From NCBI RefSeq assembly GCF_018398425.1, contig NZ_JADPMV010000001.1, forward strand, positions 62,001-126,000: a stretch of DNA of 64,000 nucleotides, written 5' to 3'. The notes beneath the pieces were generated by a model that did no database searches, had not been told where the DNA came from, and worked only from the letters and a program-made list of their open reading frames with translations. This DNA comes from Pseudomonas lalucatii (lineage in GTDB: Bacteria; Pseudomonadota; Gammaproteobacteria; Pseudomonadales; Pseudomonadaceae). Each line of letters opens with the position of its first letter. Within the stretch, counting starts at the first letter, position 1. This document shows positions 8,899 to 22,291 of this stretch, piece after piece. The translations under genes were made by a program, and so were the position numbers.

Positions 8899-10764
8899 CT
8901 AGGGTTTCAGGCCCTGCGCGCGCAGGCGCTTGTACAGGGTATTGCGGCTGACACCGAGGCGCCGGGCCAGGTGCGAGATGTTGCCGGCGCAGGCCTGGTA
9001 CTGGCTGGCCAGGTCATGGTCGCCGGCGCCGTCCGCCGGGCCGTGCCGAGGGCGGACGACACCTGGTTCGGGGCGTCCGGCCAGGTCGGCGAAGAAATCG
9101 TCGGGCAGGTGCTCGGCCCGGATCGGCTGGTCCTCGGCCATGGCCAGGGCAACCTGCAGCACGCTGCCGAGCTGGCGCAGGTTGCCGGGCCAGGGGTGGC
9201 GCTCGAACAGCTCCAGCACCTCGCGACTCAGTCCCGCCCCTTGCCCGACCTCGCGATGCTGATCCCACAGGCGCTGGAACAGGGCCTGCTTGTCGCTGCG
9301 TTCGCGCAGCGGCGGCAGTTCCAGGTTGAGGCCGCTGATGCGGTAGTAGAGGTCCTGGCGGAACAGGCCGCCGTCGACGTCCTGGCGCAGCGGGCGGTTG
9401 GTGGCGGAGATCAGGCGGATATCCACCGGGTACAGCTCGCTGCTGCCCAGGGGCTGCACACAGCGCTCCTGCAGCACCCGCAGCAGGCGGGCCTGCACCC
9501 GTAGCGGCATGTCGCCGATCTCGTCGAGGAACAGCGTGCCCTTGTGGGCCTTGCGGATCAGGCCGATGCTGCCTTTCTGACTGGCACCGGTGAACGCCCC
9601 CTTCTCGTAGCCGAACAGTTCGGACTCCACCAATTCGGCGGGGATGGCCGCACAATTGACCGCGATCAACGCCTGGCCGGCACGGGAGCTGGCCTGGTGC
9701 AGGGCCTTGACGAAGACTTCCTTGCCGACCCCGGTCTCGCCGTGGACGAGTATCGGGATGTCCTTCTCCAGCAGGCGCTCGGCCTGGCGCACGGCCTTGG
9801 CCACCCGCGGGTCGCCGAGGTCGATCGCCTCCAGGGTCAGCGCCTGGGCGCTATTCGCCGGGCTCGGCGGTGGTGCGGGGCGAAAGTCCCGGGCCTGGAT
9901 CGCCGCCGGTTGCTGCGGGCGCTTGAGCAGGCCGTGGAAGCGATAGCGGCCGGCGGCGCGCAGGGCGAAGGGCAGGCCCTCGGGCTGGTTGAGCAGCTGG
10001 CGCAAGGGCACACCGAACAGGCTTTCCAGCGTCACCCGCGACAGGCTGATGCCCAGCAGGGTGTCGGCGCGGCGGTTGGCGGACACCACCAGGCCGGTCT
10101 CGTCGAAGATCAGTAGGCCGGCCCACTGGCTCTCCAGGTTGTTCAGCCCGGTATTGAAGATCAGCTGGAAGTAGCGGCCCTGGAACAGGTTGAGGATCAG
10201 GCGGTTCTCCACCGACTGGCTCATCATCTTGACCATGCCCAGGGTGTGGGAGGGCGGCAGGTAGCTGTCGCTGGAGACGTCCAGCACGCCGATCATCTGT
10301 CGCTGGGCGTCGAAGATCGGCGAGGCCGAACCGGTCATGAAGCGATTGGCCTTGAGGAAGTGCTCGTCGTGCTGGATATGCACGGCCTGGGTGCTGCTCA
10401 GGGCGGTGCCTATGGCGTTGGTCCCGGCATGCCGCTCCAGCCAGCGGGCGCCGGCGACGAAACCGGACGCCAGGGCCGGCTCGACGAAGCGCCGGTCGCC
10501 CCAGGACTGCAGCAGCTGGCCCTGGCTGTCGGCCAGCATGATCAGGCAGTTGGAGTTGGCGAGGATGTTCTCGTAGTAGGGCAGCACCTCCCTGTGGGTG
10601 GTCTGCACCAGGAACTGCTGCCTGTCCAGCAGGGCCGACACCTCGCCGTCCGGGGGGCGGGAAAAGTCCGGGGCGCTGTGGTGGGACAGCCCGTGCTCGC
10701 GGCAACGGGCCCAGGAGTCCTGGATGATGGTCGCGTGGGGAAGCGCTTGGGCGGCATCCTTCAT
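8899..10764 (-). CDS. Sigma-54-dependent activator (AcoR-like, GAF-PAS-AAA-Fis)
   Basis: This 621-residue bacterial enhancer-binding protein has an N-terminal GAF-like sensory region (about residues 70-200), a PAS-like segment (about 205-260), a sigma-54 interaction AAA+ domain (about 310-540) and a C-terminal Fis-type HTH (SHLARRLGVSRNTLYKRL). The AAA+ domain is complete: Walker A GETGVGKE, the GAFTGA loop that contacts sigma-54, Walker B LFLDEIGDM, and an arginine-finger region. It is transcribed away from the glp transporter operon, whose upstream region carries a matching -24/-12 promoter and many TGTTC repeats. It is therefore the likely activator of that operon. The ligand sensed by the GAF domain is unknown; an alcohol or polyol is plausible from context. 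Confidence 0.9.
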   Translation of the reverse strand: MKDAAQALPHATIIQDSWARCREHGLSHHSAPDFSRPPDGEVSALLDRQQFLVQTTHREVLPYYENILANSNCLIMLADSQGQLLQSWGDRRFVEPALASGFVAGARWLERHAGTNAIGTALSSTQAVHIQHDEHFLKANRFMTGSASPIFDAQRQMIGVLDVSSDSYLPPSHTLGMVKMMSQSVENRLILNLFQGRYFQLIFNTGLNNLESQWAGLLIFDETGLVVSANRRADTLLGISLSRVTLESLFGVPLRQLLNQPEGLPFALRAAGRYRFHGLLKRPQQPAAIQARDFRPAPPPSPANSAQALTLEAIDLGDPRVAKAVRQAERLLEKDIPILVHGETGVGKEVFVKALHQASSRAGQALIAVNCAAIPAELVESELFGYEKGAFTGASQKGSIGLIRKAHKGTLFLDEIGDMPLRVQARLLRVLQERCVQPLGSSELYPVDIRLISATNRPLRQDVDGGLFRQDLYYRISGLNLELPPLRERSDKQALFQRLWDQHREVGQGAGLSREVLELFERHPWPGNLRQLGSVLQVALAMAEDQPIRAEHLPDDFFADLAGRPEPGVVRPRHGPADGAGDHDLASQYQACAGNISHLARRLGVSRNTLYKRLRAQGLKP

Positions 10765-10785
10765 AAGGTGGTCCGATCACCTGCG

Positions 10786-10950
10786 TGTTGTTCTTGTTCT
10801 TGTTCGGTCGGCGAGTGGATGTTCGCCGCCGTTGTTCTCGGTGCAGGATGTTGTTCGCCGCTGTTCATTGTCAACGCCCGGCGTGTTCAGTTGTTCAGGT
10901 TGAACAGTGGTCAGCGGTTCGATCGAGCCCTGGTCTGGCGGCGGTTTGTT
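10786..10950 (+). promoter_or_regulatory. Cluster of TGTTC repeats, probable activator binding field
   Basis: About ten copies of TGTTC and one GAACA lie between the divergent activator gene and the glp operon. A perfect inverted repeat TGTTCA-GGT-TGAACA occupies 10892-10906, and a weaker partner begins at 10862. The cluster is roughly 60-220 bp upstream of the predicted sigma-54 promoter, the normal place for enhancer sites. Assignment to the adjacent activator is an inference from position. Confidence 0.6.
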
Positions 10951-11007
10951 CGATAAAAGCCTTTTTATTCAATGGCCTGCAGGAGGTGTCGGGGAGGCGG
11001 GGGAAAG

Positions 11008-11023
11008 TGGCACGGATGTCGCT
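11008..11023 (+). promoter_or_regulatory. Sigma-54 (-24/-12) promoter of the glp operon
   Basis: TGGCACGGATGTCGCT has GG (11009-11010) and GC (11021-11022) separated by exactly ten bases, and matches TGGCAC-N5-TTGC except for one T to C in the -12 element. Transcription would start near 11034, about 44 bp before the glpS ATG. The divergent gene is a sigma-54 activator, which supports the call. Confidence 0.8.
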
Positions 11024-11077
11024 AAGTCATGGCGAGGCGGTTCATACCGCAGGACATAACAAGAATAAGGGCACGCC

Positions 11078-12171
<1,094 letters not shown>

Positions 12172-12172
<1 letters not shown>

Positions 12173-13280
12173 TGGCCGAGATACGCTTGCATAACCTGGC
12201 CCACAGCTACAGCCGCACGCCGGCGGGCCCCCAGGACTACGCGATTCGCGAGATGAACCACGTCTGGGAGCAGGGTGGGGCCTATGCCTTGCTCGGTCCC
12301 TCCGGCTGCGGCAAGTCGACCCTGCTGAACATCATCTCCGGATTGCTCAGCCCCTCGGAGGGGCAGGTGCTGTTCGATGCCAAGGAGGTCAACCGGCTGC
12401 CCCCGGAGCAGCGCAACATCGCCCAGGTTTTCCAGTTTCCGGTGGTCTACGACACCATGACGGTGTTCGACAACCTGGCTTTCCCGCTGCGCAACCAGGG
12501 CCTGGCCGAAGCCAAGGTGCTGAGCAAGGTGCATGAGATCGCCGAGGTGCTCGACCTGCACCCGCTGCTGCACAAGAAGGCGCGCAACCTGACCGCAGAC
12601 GAGAAGCAGAAGGTCTCCATGGGCCGCGGCCTGGTGCGCGACGATGTGTCGGCGATCCTCTTCGACGAGCCGCTGACGGTGATCGACCCCCACCTGAAGT
12701 GGAAGCTGCGGCGCAAGCTCAAGCAGATCCACGAGCAGTTCAACATCACCATGGTCTATGTCACCCACGACCAGCTGGAGGCCTCGACCTTCGCCGACAA
12801 GATCGCGGTGATGTACGGCGGCCAGATCGTCCAGTTCGGCACGCCGCGGGAGCTGTTCGAACGCCCCAGCCACACCTTCGTCGGCTATTTCATCGGCAGC
12901 CCGGGGATGAACCTGATCGAGGTCGAGCGCTGCCCCGGTGGGGTGCGCTTCGGTGCCATCGAGTTGCCGCTGGCCGATGCCCTCAACCGGCGCCTGACCG
13001 AGTGCCCGGACAAGCGCCTGCAGGCCGGCATCCGCCCGGAGTTCGTGCACGTCTGGGAGGGCCCCTACGAGGGGGCTTTCTGCAGTGAGGTGGTACATGT
13101 GGAGGACCTGGGCACCTACAAGATCCTCACCCTGCGCCTGGGCGAGCAGCTGCTCAAGGCGCGCCTGCAGGAGGACCAGCAGGTGCCGCACAGGCAGGCG
13201 TACATCAGCTTCCCGGCGCAGTGGCTGCTGCTCTACGCCGACGACGTGCTGGTCGACAGCGCACAGGCGGAGGAGCGGGC

Positions 13281-13284
<4 letters not shown>
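12172..13284 (+). CDS. glpT: Glycerol-type ABC importer ATPase GlpT
   Basis: The second nucleotide-binding subunit has 370 residues. Walker A is GPSGCGKST (near 42), Walker B is LFDEP (near 165) and the switch loop is the canonical VTHDQLEA (near 198). The ABC signature is degenerate: TADEKQKV replaces LSGGQ (near 141). This complements the defect in GlpS, so only the interface made of the GlpT Walker/H-loop and the GlpS signature should be a canonical ATP site. A TOBE-like regulatory region occupies the last third. The ATG overlaps the glpS stop (TGATG) and the 3' end overlaps glpP by 4 bp, indicating translational coupling. This GlpT is an ATPase, unrelated to the glycerol-3-phosphate antiporter of the same name. 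Confidence 0.88.
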
Positions 13285-14147
<863 letters not shown>

Positions 14148-14155
14148 GGTCGACC

Positions 14156-14956
<801 letters not shown>

Positions 14957-14966
14957 GGAGAGGACT

Positions 14967-15239
14967 ATGGAGTGGATGGCTTGGACCCTGCCGACGGGGC
15001 TGTTCTTCGGCGCCATCGCCCTGACCCTGGTGGGCATGACGGCCTGGGAATTGCGTTCGCCCAGCGTGGAGCGCAAGGGCTTCCTGCCGATTGCCACCAC
15101 CCGCGGCGATCGCCTGTTCATCGGTCTGCTCGGCAGCGCCTACCTGCATCTGCTGGTGGTCGGCGCGACCGACTGGAGTGTCTGGACGGCCTCGTTGCTG
15201 TCCCTGTTGTGGCTGCTTGCAGTGATGCGCTGGGGCTAA
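14967..15239 (+). CDS. Small membrane protein of the glycerol ABC operon (DUF2160-like)
   Basis: The 90-residue protein is mostly membrane: hydrophobic helices at about residues 6-25, 53-70 and 72-88, with a short basic loop (SPSVERKGFLP) between the first two. A good AAGGAGAGG ribosome binding site (14955-14963) sets the ATG at 14967, 11 bp after glpQ. Proteins of this size and place recur in GlpSTPQ operons and are filed as DUF2160. Their biochemical role is unknown, and accessory or assembly functions in transport are plausible. Confidence 0.8.
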   Translation: MEWMAWTLPTGLFFGAIALTLVGMTAWELRSPSVERKGFLPIATTRGDRLFIGLLGSAYLHLLVVGATDWSVWTASLLSLLWLLAVMRWG

Positions 15240-15330
15240 TCCGCGGCGCTGGCCTCGTCCCGCCGGTGGGTTTCGGCGGTGCAGGGCGCAGACCGTGCTG
15301 CCTCTTATAAAAACTGAGATGGAGGTCTCC

Positions 15331-17073
<1,743 letters not shown>

Positions 17074-17091
17074 GCGCTGGTCGGGCAAATG

Positions 17092-17119
17092 AAAAACGGC
17101 ACCCTGGGGTGCCGTTTTT
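17092..17119. terminator. Bidirectional intrinsic terminator between glpV and folD
   Basis: AAAAACGGCACC and GGTGCCGTTTTT form a near-perfect 12 bp stem with flanking A and T runs. It serves the plus-strand glp operon and the minus-strand folD, and marks the right edge of the insert between cysS and folD. Confidence 0.9.
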
Positions 17120-17137
17120 CATGCGCGCAAGATGGCC

Positions 17138-17992
17138 TCAGTCGTGCAGGTGCTCCGCCGCGTGCAGGGTGTTCTCCAGCAGGCCGGCGCGGGTCATGGG
17201 GCCGACGCCGCCCGGTACCGGGGTGATCCAGGCGGCACGGGGCAGGGCGGTCTCGTGCACCACGTCGCCGATCAGCTTGCCGTCGTCCTGGCGGTTGATG
17301 CCGACGTCGATGACGATGGCGCCTTCCTTGATCCACTCGCCCTTGACCAGTCCCGGCTTGCCGGCGGCCACCACCACGATGTCGGCCTGGCCGACATGCT
17401 GCGGCAGGTCCTTGGTGAAGCGGTGGGTGATGGTGACGGTGCAGCCGCCGAGCAGCAGCTCCATGGCCATCGGCCGGCCGACTATGTTCGAGGCCCCCAC
17501 GACCACGGCATGCAGCCCGTAGAGGTCCACGCCGGTGCTCTGCAGCAGGGTCATGATGCCCTTCGGGGTGCAGGGCCGCAGCAAGGGCATGCGTTGGGCC
17601 AGGCGGCCGATGTTGTAGGGGTGGAAGCCATCGACGTCCTTGTCGGGACGGATGCGCTCCAGGAGCAAGGAGGCGTCCATGTGTTCCGGCAGGGGCAGTT
17701 GCACCAGAATGCCGTCGATGCTCGGGTCTTCATTCAGGCGGTCGATCAGTGCCAGGAGCTCCGCTTGGCTGGTGCTGGCCGGCAGGTCGTAGGCCTGGGA
17801 GAGGAAGCCCACTTCTTCACAGTCTTTGCGCTTGTGCGCGACATAGACCTGAGAGGCAGGGTCGCTGCCGACCAGGATCACCGCCAGGCCGGGGGCCCGC
17901 AGGCCCTGCTGGCATCGCTCGGCGACCCGTTGGGCGATCTGCTGGCGGAGGCTGGCGGCGATCGCTTTGCCGTCGATCAGTTGTGCGGTCAT
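17138..17992 (-). CDS. folD: Bifunctional methylenetetrahydrofolate dehydrogenase/cyclohydrolase
   Basis: FolD (284 residues) interconverts 5,10-methylene-THF and 10-formyl-THF with NADP in the cytoplasm, feeding purine and fMet-tRNA synthesis. Visible signatures are [14 protein letters not shown] (with the catalytic Lys, near residue 50-63), [12 protein letters not shown] (near 95) and the Rossmann nucleotide-binding stretch [14 protein letters not shown] (near 164). Length and motifs are standard. It faces away from the tRNA cluster; about 270 bp of non-coding DNA separates them. Confidence 0.97.
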   Translation of the reverse strand: MTAQLIDGKAIAASLRQQIAQRVAERCQQGLRAPGLAVILVGSDPASQVYVAHKRKDCEEVGFLSQAYDLPASTSQAELLALIDRLNEDPSIDGILVQLPLPEHMDASLLLERIRPDKDVDGFHPYNIGRLAQRMPLLRPCTPKGIMTLLQSTGVDLYGLHAVVVGASNIVGRPMAMELLLGGCTVTITHRFTKDLPQHVGQADIVVVAAGKPGLVKGEWIKEGAIVIDVGINRQDDGKLIGDVVHETALPRAAWITPVPGGVGPMTRAGLLENTLHAAEHLHD

Positions 17993-18125
17993 TGCGCTAG
18001 ATTAACCATTGGAAAGGATAGGGAGAGGACGGGCATTCTCGCATGGCGAGGTGGCACGGCAAAGGCGCCGGTCCAGGATTTTCCCGTAACCCCTTTATCT
18101 CACTGAACTTTTTTTGAAATTAGTG

Positions 18126-18152
18126 TTGACGCCCCATGGGCGCCTCTATAAC
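18126..18152 (+). promoter_or_regulatory. Probable tRNA-operon promoter
   Basis: TTGACG (18126-18131) and TATAAC (18147-18152) are separated by 15 bases and followed by a GC-rich discriminator (GCGCCCCGC). These features are typical of stringently controlled stable-RNA promoters. It lies about 110 bp upstream of tRNA-Arg. Confidence 0.6.
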
Positions 18153-18263
18153 ATGCGCCCCGCTTGTCGAGCACAGCCAGTCGCTGGGTAAGACGGCAAA
18201 CGCAGGGGTCGCAAGGCCTCCGCCGAAGCCGAAAGCTTTAAGTCTGCGCTTGCAGATGGATAG

Positions 18264-18340
18264 GCGCCCGTAGCTCAGCTGGATAGAGCATCCGCCTTCT
18301 AAGCGGATGGTCGCAGGTTCGAGTCCTGCCGGGCGTGCCA
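18264..18340 (+). tRNA. tRNA-Arg (anticodon TCT)
   Basis: The 77-base cloverleaf has acceptor GCGCCCG pairing with CGGGCGT, a D-arm AGCTCAGCTGGATAGAGC, an anticodon stem with TCT in loop CTTCTAA, a GGTTCGAGTCC T-arm, and an encoded CCA. It decodes AGA/AGG, rare codons in this GC-rich genome. Confidence 0.97.
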
Positions 18341-18374
18341 TTTGGCAGTCTTGGCACAAGCAAAATGCAATATG

Positions 18375-18450
18375 GTGGGCGTAGCTCAGTTGGTAGAGCA
18401 CAGGATTGTGGCTCCTGGTGTCGTGGGTTCGATTCCCATCGTCCACCCCA
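18375..18450 (+). tRNA. tRNA-His (anticodon GTG)
   Basis: The cloverleaf has anticodon loop TTGTGGC, T-arm GGGTTCGATTCCC and an encoded CCA. G at 18374 would be the extra G-1 that histidyl-tRNA synthetase recognises, pairing with the discriminator C. It lies 34 bp after tRNA-Arg and is followed by a strong terminator. Confidence 0.97.
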
Positions 18451-18460
18451 TATTCCAGAA

Positions 18461-18490
18461 CGCCAGGCCGAAAGCCTGGCGTTTTTGTTT
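18461..18490 (+). terminator. Intrinsic terminator between tRNA-His and tRNA-Leu
   Basis: CGCCAGGC, loop CGAAA, GCCTGGCG, then TTTTTGTTT. This perfect 8 bp stem and T-run should end the Arg-His transcript. TATAGT at 18491-18496, 8 bp before tRNA-Leu, could be the -10 of a separate Leu promoter, although no good -35 is seen. Confidence 0.85.
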
Positions 18491-18504
18491 TATAGTCTGA
18501 CCAC

Positions 18505-18589
18505 GCGGACGTGGTGAAATTGGTAGACACACCAGATTTAGGTTCTGGCGCCGCAAGGTGTGAGAGTTCGAGTCTCTCCGTCCGCACCA
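18505..18589 (+). tRNA. tRNA-Leu (anticodon TAG)
   Basis: This 85-base class II tRNA has a long variable arm (GGCGCCGCAAGGTGT region), anticodon loop ATTTAGG, acceptor GCGGACG pairing with CGTCCGC, and an encoded ACCA end. It closely resembles enterobacterial leuW. Confidence 0.97.
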
Positions 18590-18713
18590 TCTACTTCCCC
18601 TCCCGATTGCCGCCTGCATCTAGGGTGACTTCTGCAAATTGACCCTCTAGAATGCATGCCCTTGATCTGGGGCCGGAAACGGCCGGCTTATGTCTGTGCA
18701 ACGAGGAATATCC

Positions 18714-20024
18714 ATGCAAGTTTCTGTTGAAAGCACTTCTGCTCTTGAGCGCCGCATGACCGTCGGCGTTCCCGTCGAGCGCATCGAGACTGAAGTCAAC
18801 AAGCGTCTGCAGCAGACTGCCCGTCGTGCCAAGGTTCCCGGTTTCCGTCCCGGCAAAGTGCCGATGAGCGTGATCCGTCAGCGCTACGAAGCCTCTGCGC
18901 GCCAGGAAGCCCTGGGCGACCTGATCCAGGAGACCTTCTATGAGGCCGTGGTCGAGCAGAAGCTGAACCCGGCTGGCGCTCCGGCCGTCGAGCCGAAGCC
19001 GTTCGAGAAGGGCAAGGATCTGGAATACGTCGCCACCTTCGAGGTGTTCCCGGAGTTTCAGGTGCAGGGCTTCGAGTCCATCGCCATCGAGCGCCTGCAG
19101 GCCGAGGTGGCTGATGCCGACCTGGACAACATGCTGGACATCCTGCGCAAGCAGAACACCCGCTTCGAGGCCGTCGAGCGCGCCGCCGAAAGCGGCGATC
19201 AGCTGAACATCGACTTCGTCGGCAAGATCGACGGCGAAGCCTTCGCCGGCGGCTCGGCCAAGGGCACCCAGCTGGTGCTGGGCTCCGGTCGCATGATCCC
19301 GGGCTTCGAAGACGCCCTGGTCGGCGCCAAGGCCGGTGAAGAGCGCGTGATCAACCCGACTTTCCCCGAGGACTACCAGAACCTGGACCTGGCCGGCAAA
19401 GTGGCCGAGTTCAGCGTCACGGTAAACGGCGTCTCCGCTCCGCAGCTGCCCGAGCTGAACGAAGAGTTCTTCGCCCAGTTCGGCGTCAAGGACGGCGGCC
19501 TGGAAGGCTTCCGCGCCGAGGTGCGCAAGAACATGGAGCGCGAACTGCGCCAGGCCATCAAGTCCAAGGTGAAGAACCAGGTGATGGACGGCCTGCTGGC
19601 GGCCAACCCGATCGAAGTGCCGAAGGCGCTGCTGGGTAACGAAGTCAATCGTCTGCGCGTGCAGGCGGTCCAGCAGTTCGGTGGCAACATCAAGCCGGAA
19701 CAGCTGCCGGCCGAGCTGTTCGAAGAGCAGGCCAAGCGTCGCGTGGTGCTTGGCCTGATCGTCGCCGAGGTGGTCAAGCAGTTCGAACTCAAGCCCGACG
19801 AAGAGCGCGTGCGTGAGTTGATCCAGGAGATGGCGTCGGCCTACCAGGAGCCCGAGCAGGTCGTGGCCTGGTACTACAAGAACGACCAGCAGATGAACGA
19901 AGTGCGTTCGGTTGTGCTGGAAGAACAAGTTGTAGATACTGTTTTGCAGAAGGCCAACGTGACCGATAAAGCGGTCTCTTACGAAGAAGCTGTCAAGCCG
20001 GCGGAAGCGCCCAAAGCCGACTGA
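18714..20024 (+). CDS. tig: Trigger factor
   Basis: Trigger factor (436 residues) binds the ribosome exit tunnel and shields nascent chains. The ribosome-docking signature is GFRPGKVP (near residue 43), followed by the FKBP-type PPIase domain (about 155-245, with [20 protein letters not shown]) and the helical C-terminal arms. The start is set at 18714 (MQVSVE) with GAGG upstream; the in-frame codon at 18690 lacks a good site. It heads the tig-clpP-clpX-lon-hupB block, a conserved protein quality-control neighbourhood. Confidence 0.97.
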   Translation: MQVSVESTSALERRMTVGVPVERIETEVNKRLQQTARRAKVPGFRPGKVPMSVIRQRYEASARQEALGDLIQETFYEAVVEQKLNPAGAPAVEPKPFEKGKDLEYVATFEVFPEFQVQGFESIAIERLQAEVADADLDNMLDILRKQNTRFEAVERAAESGDQLNIDFVGKIDGEAFAGGSAKGTQLVLGSGRMIPGFEDALVGAKAGEERVINPTFPEDYQNLDLAGKVAEFSVTVNGVSAPQLPELNEEFFAQFGVKDGGLEGFRAEVRKNMERELRQAIKSKVKNQVMDGLLAANPIEVPKALLGNEVNRLRVQAVQQFGGNIKPEQLPAELFEEQAKRRVVLGLIVAEVVKQFELKPDEERVRELIQEMASAYQEPEQVVAWYYKNDQQMNEVRSVVLEEQVVDTVLQKANVTDKAVSYEEAVKPAEAPKAD

Positions 20025-20047
20025 TTCTTTACCTCGTTCGAACACGC

Positions 20048-20075
20048 CATAAGCCAGCCTCCGCGCTGGCTTATG
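20048..20075 (+). terminator. Hairpin between tig and clpP
   Basis: CATAAGCCAGC and GCTGGCTTATG form a perfect 11 bp stem around CTCCGC. The following CGTATTTG is a weak T-tract, so this may be a partial terminator or an mRNA-end stabiliser. Confidence 0.6.
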
Positions 20076-20115
20076 CGTATTTGTGACATGACTATTTAGG
20101 GAGCGAGTGCAAGAC

Positions 20116-20757
20116 ATGTCCCGCAATCCTTTTATGCAACACATGCCTGACATCCAGGCGGCCGGCGGCCTGGTGCCGATGGTGATCGAGCAGTCGGCCC
20201 GCGGCGAGCGCGCCTACGACATCTATTCGCGTTTGCTCAAGGAGCGCGTGATCTTCCTGATCGGTCCTGTCGAGGACTACATGGCCAACCTGGTCGCGGC
20301 CCAGTTGCTGTTCCTCGAGGCCGAGAACCCGGACAAGGACATCCACCTGTACATCAACTCGCCGGGCGGCTCGGTGACCGCTGGGATGTCGATCTACGAC
20401 ACCATGCAGTTCATCAAGCCCGACGTGTCGACCATTTGCATCGGCCAGGCCTGCAGCATGGGCGCCTTGCTGCTGGCCGGCGGCGCCGCGGGCAAGCGTT
20501 ACTGCCTGCCGCACTCGCGGATGATGATCCACCAGCCGCTGGGCGGCTTCCAGGGCCAGGCCTCGGACATCGAGATCCATGCCCGGGAGATCCTGACCAT
20601 TCGCGAGCGGCTGAACAAGATCCTCGCCGACCACACCGGCCAGCCGATCGAAGTGATCGCCCGCGACACCGACCGCGACAATTTCATGAGCGGTGAGGAT
20701 GCGGTCAAGTATCGCCTGATCGATCAGGTGCTGAGCAAGCGTCAACTGGCGGGCTAA
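20116..20757 (+). CDS. clpP: ATP-dependent Clp protease proteolytic subunit ClpP
   Basis: ClpP (213 residues) forms the 14-subunit serine protease chamber that works with ClpX or ClpA. The catalytic triad is readable: Ser in GQACSMGA (near 110), His in MMIHQPLGG (near 135) and Asp in ARDTDRD (near 184). GTG 20107 is in frame upstream, but ATG 20116 (MSRNPFMQ) matches the family N-terminus and has GGGAGCGAG before it. It is followed by clpX, its partner ATPase, after about 110 bp. Confidence 0.97.
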   Translation: MSRNPFMQHMPDIQAAGGLVPMVIEQSARGERAYDIYSRLLKERVIFLIGPVEDYMANLVAAQLLFLEAENPDKDIHLYINSPGGSVTAGMSIYDTMQFIKPDVSTICIGQACSMGALLLAGGAAGKRYCLPHSRMMIHQPLGGFQGQASDIEIHAREILTIRERLNKILADHTGQPIEVIARDTDRDNFMSGEDAVKYRLIDQVLSKRQLAG

Positions 20758-20798
20758 GCGGCTTGCGTATGGGGCGACTGGATTGTTCCAGCCGCCGC

Positions 20799-20818
20799 GC
20801 GGGCTTGAAAACGCCCGC
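20799..20818 (+). terminator. Weak hairpin after clpP
   Basis: GCGGGC, loop TTGAAAAC, GCCCGC, followed by ATTTGCC. The T-tract is poor. Read-through into clpX is likely, giving uneven clpP and clpX levels. Confidence 0.45.
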
Positions 20819-20865
20819 ATTTGCCTTCATCTTGTGTTTCAAGCCTACCGTATTGGATTGATCGA

Positions 20866-22146
20866 ATGACTGATACCCGCAACGGCGAGGACAACGGCAA
20901 GCTGCTTTATTGCTCCTTCTGCGGCAAGAGCCAGCACGAAGTACGCAAATTGATTGCCGGGCCCTCTGTCTTTATCTGCGACGAGTGCGTCGACCTGTGC
21001 AACGACATCATCCGCGAGGAGGTGCAGGAAGCCCAGGCCGAGAGCAGCGCGCACAAGTTGCCTGCGCCCAAGGAGATCAGCACCATCCTGGATCAGTATG
21101 TGATCGGTCAGGAGCGTGCGAAGAAGGTCCTCTCGGTAGCGGTGTACAACCACTACAAGCGCCTCAACCAGCGCGACAAGAAGGACGACGTCGAGCTGGG
21201 CAAGAGCAACATCCTGCTGATCGGTCCCACCGGCTCGGGCAAGACCCTGCTGGCCGAGACCCTGGCGCGCCTGCTCAATGTGCCGTTCACCATCGCCGAT
21301 GCCACCACCCTGACCGAAGCGGGTTACGTCGGGGAAGATGTCGAGAACATCATCCAGAAGCTGCTGCAGAAGTGCGACTACGATGTCGAGAAGGCCCAGA
21401 TGGGCATCGTCTACATCGACGAGATCGATAAGATTTCGCGCAAGTCCGACAACCCGTCGATCACCCGCGACGTGTCGGGCGAGGGCGTGCAGCAGGCGCT
21501 GCTGAAGCTGATCGAGGGCACCGTCGCCTCGGTTCCGCCCCAGGGCGGTCGCAAGCACCCGCAGCAGGAATTCCTGCAGGTCGACACGCGCAACATCCTG
21601 TTCATCTGCGGCGGCGCGTTCTCCGGCCTCGAGAAGGTCATTCAGGGGCGCTCGACCAAGGGCGGCATCGGCTTCAATGCCGAGGTGCGCAGCAAGGACC
21701 TGGGCAAGAAGGTCGGCGAATCGCTGCGCGAGGTCGAGCCGGATGACCTGGTGAAGTTCGGCCTGATTCCCGAGTTCGTCGGCCGCCTGCCGGTCATCGC
21801 GACCCTCGAGGAGCTGGACGAGGCTGCCTTGATGCAGATCCTCACCGAGCCGAAGAACGCCCTGACCAAGCAGTATGCCAAGCTGTTCGAGATGGAGGGC
21901 GTGGAGCTGGAGTTCCGTCCGGACGCGCTGAAAGCCGTCTCGAACAAGGCCCTGGAGCGCAAGACCGGCGCCCGTGGCCTGCGCTCGATCCTCGAAGGCA
22001 TCCTGCTCGACACCATGTACGAGATCCCTTCGCAGTCGGAAGTGAGCAAGGTGGTGATCGACGAAAGCGTGATCGACGGTTCGTCCAAGCCGCTGCTGAT
22101 ATACGAAAACAGCGAGCCGCCCGCCAAGGCAGCGCCCGACGCGTGA
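20866..22146 (+). CDS. clpX: ATP-dependent Clp protease ATP-binding subunit ClpX
   Basis: ClpX (426 residues) unfolds tagged substrates and feeds them to ClpP. The N-terminal zinc-binding domain has four cysteines (CSFC and CDEC, residues about 15-41). The AAA+ module carries Walker A GPTGSGKT (near 119), Walker B VYIDEIDK (near 182), a pore-loop region, and sensor/arginine motifs including the GLIPEFVGR segment. The ClpP-docking IGF-type loop region is near 268, where IGF occurs in [10 protein letters not shown] strong terminator follows. Confidence 0.97.
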   Translation: MTDTRNGEDNGKLLYCSFCGKSQHEVRKLIAGPSVFICDECVDLCNDIIREEVQEAQAESSAHKLPAPKEISTILDQYVIGQERAKKVLSVAVYNHYKRLNQRDKKDDVELGKSNILLIGPTGSGKTLLAETLARLLNVPFTIADATTLTEAGYVGEDVENIIQKLLQKCDYDVEKAQMGIVYIDEIDKISRKSDNPSITRDVSGEGVQQALLKLIEGTVASVPPQGGRKHPQQEFLQVDTRNILFICGGAFSGLEKVIQGRSTKGGIGFNAEVRSKDLGKKVGESLREVEPDDLVKFGLIPEFVGRLPVIATLEELDEAALMQILTEPKNALTKQYAKLFEMEGVELEFRPDALKAVSNKALERKTGARGLRSILEGILLDTMYEIPSQSEVSKVVIDESVIDGSSKPLLIYENSEPPAKAAPDA

Positions 22147-22160
22147 CCGTTACATCCTGA

Positions 22161-22190
22161 ATGCAAAGGGGCCTGCGGGCCCCTTTGCAT
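22161..22190 (+). terminator. Intrinsic terminator of clpX
   Basis: ATGCAAAGGGGCC, loop TGCG, GGCCCCTTTGCAT forms a perfect 13 bp stem, 14 bp after the clpX stop. It separates clpX from the independently promoted lon. Confidence 0.85.
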
Positions 22191-22204
22191 TTCCAGGGCT
22201 AGCG

Positions 22205-22233
22205 CTTGTTTTTTGCTGGGGCTACCCCCATCT
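22205..22233 (+). promoter_or_regulatory. Sigma-32-type heat-shock promoter of lon
   Basis: CTTGTTT (22205-22211), a 14-base spacer, and CCCCATCT (22226-22233) resemble the sigma-32 consensus CTTGAAA-N11-16-CCCCATNT. It lies about 60 bp upstream of the lon ATG. Heat-shock control of lon is established in enterobacteria, which supports the reading. Confidence 0.75.
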
Positions 22234-22291
22234 TAGGGCCAAGGGTACTCCCATCTGTTTACGGCCGTATGGCCGCCGTAGAGCCGAAATC

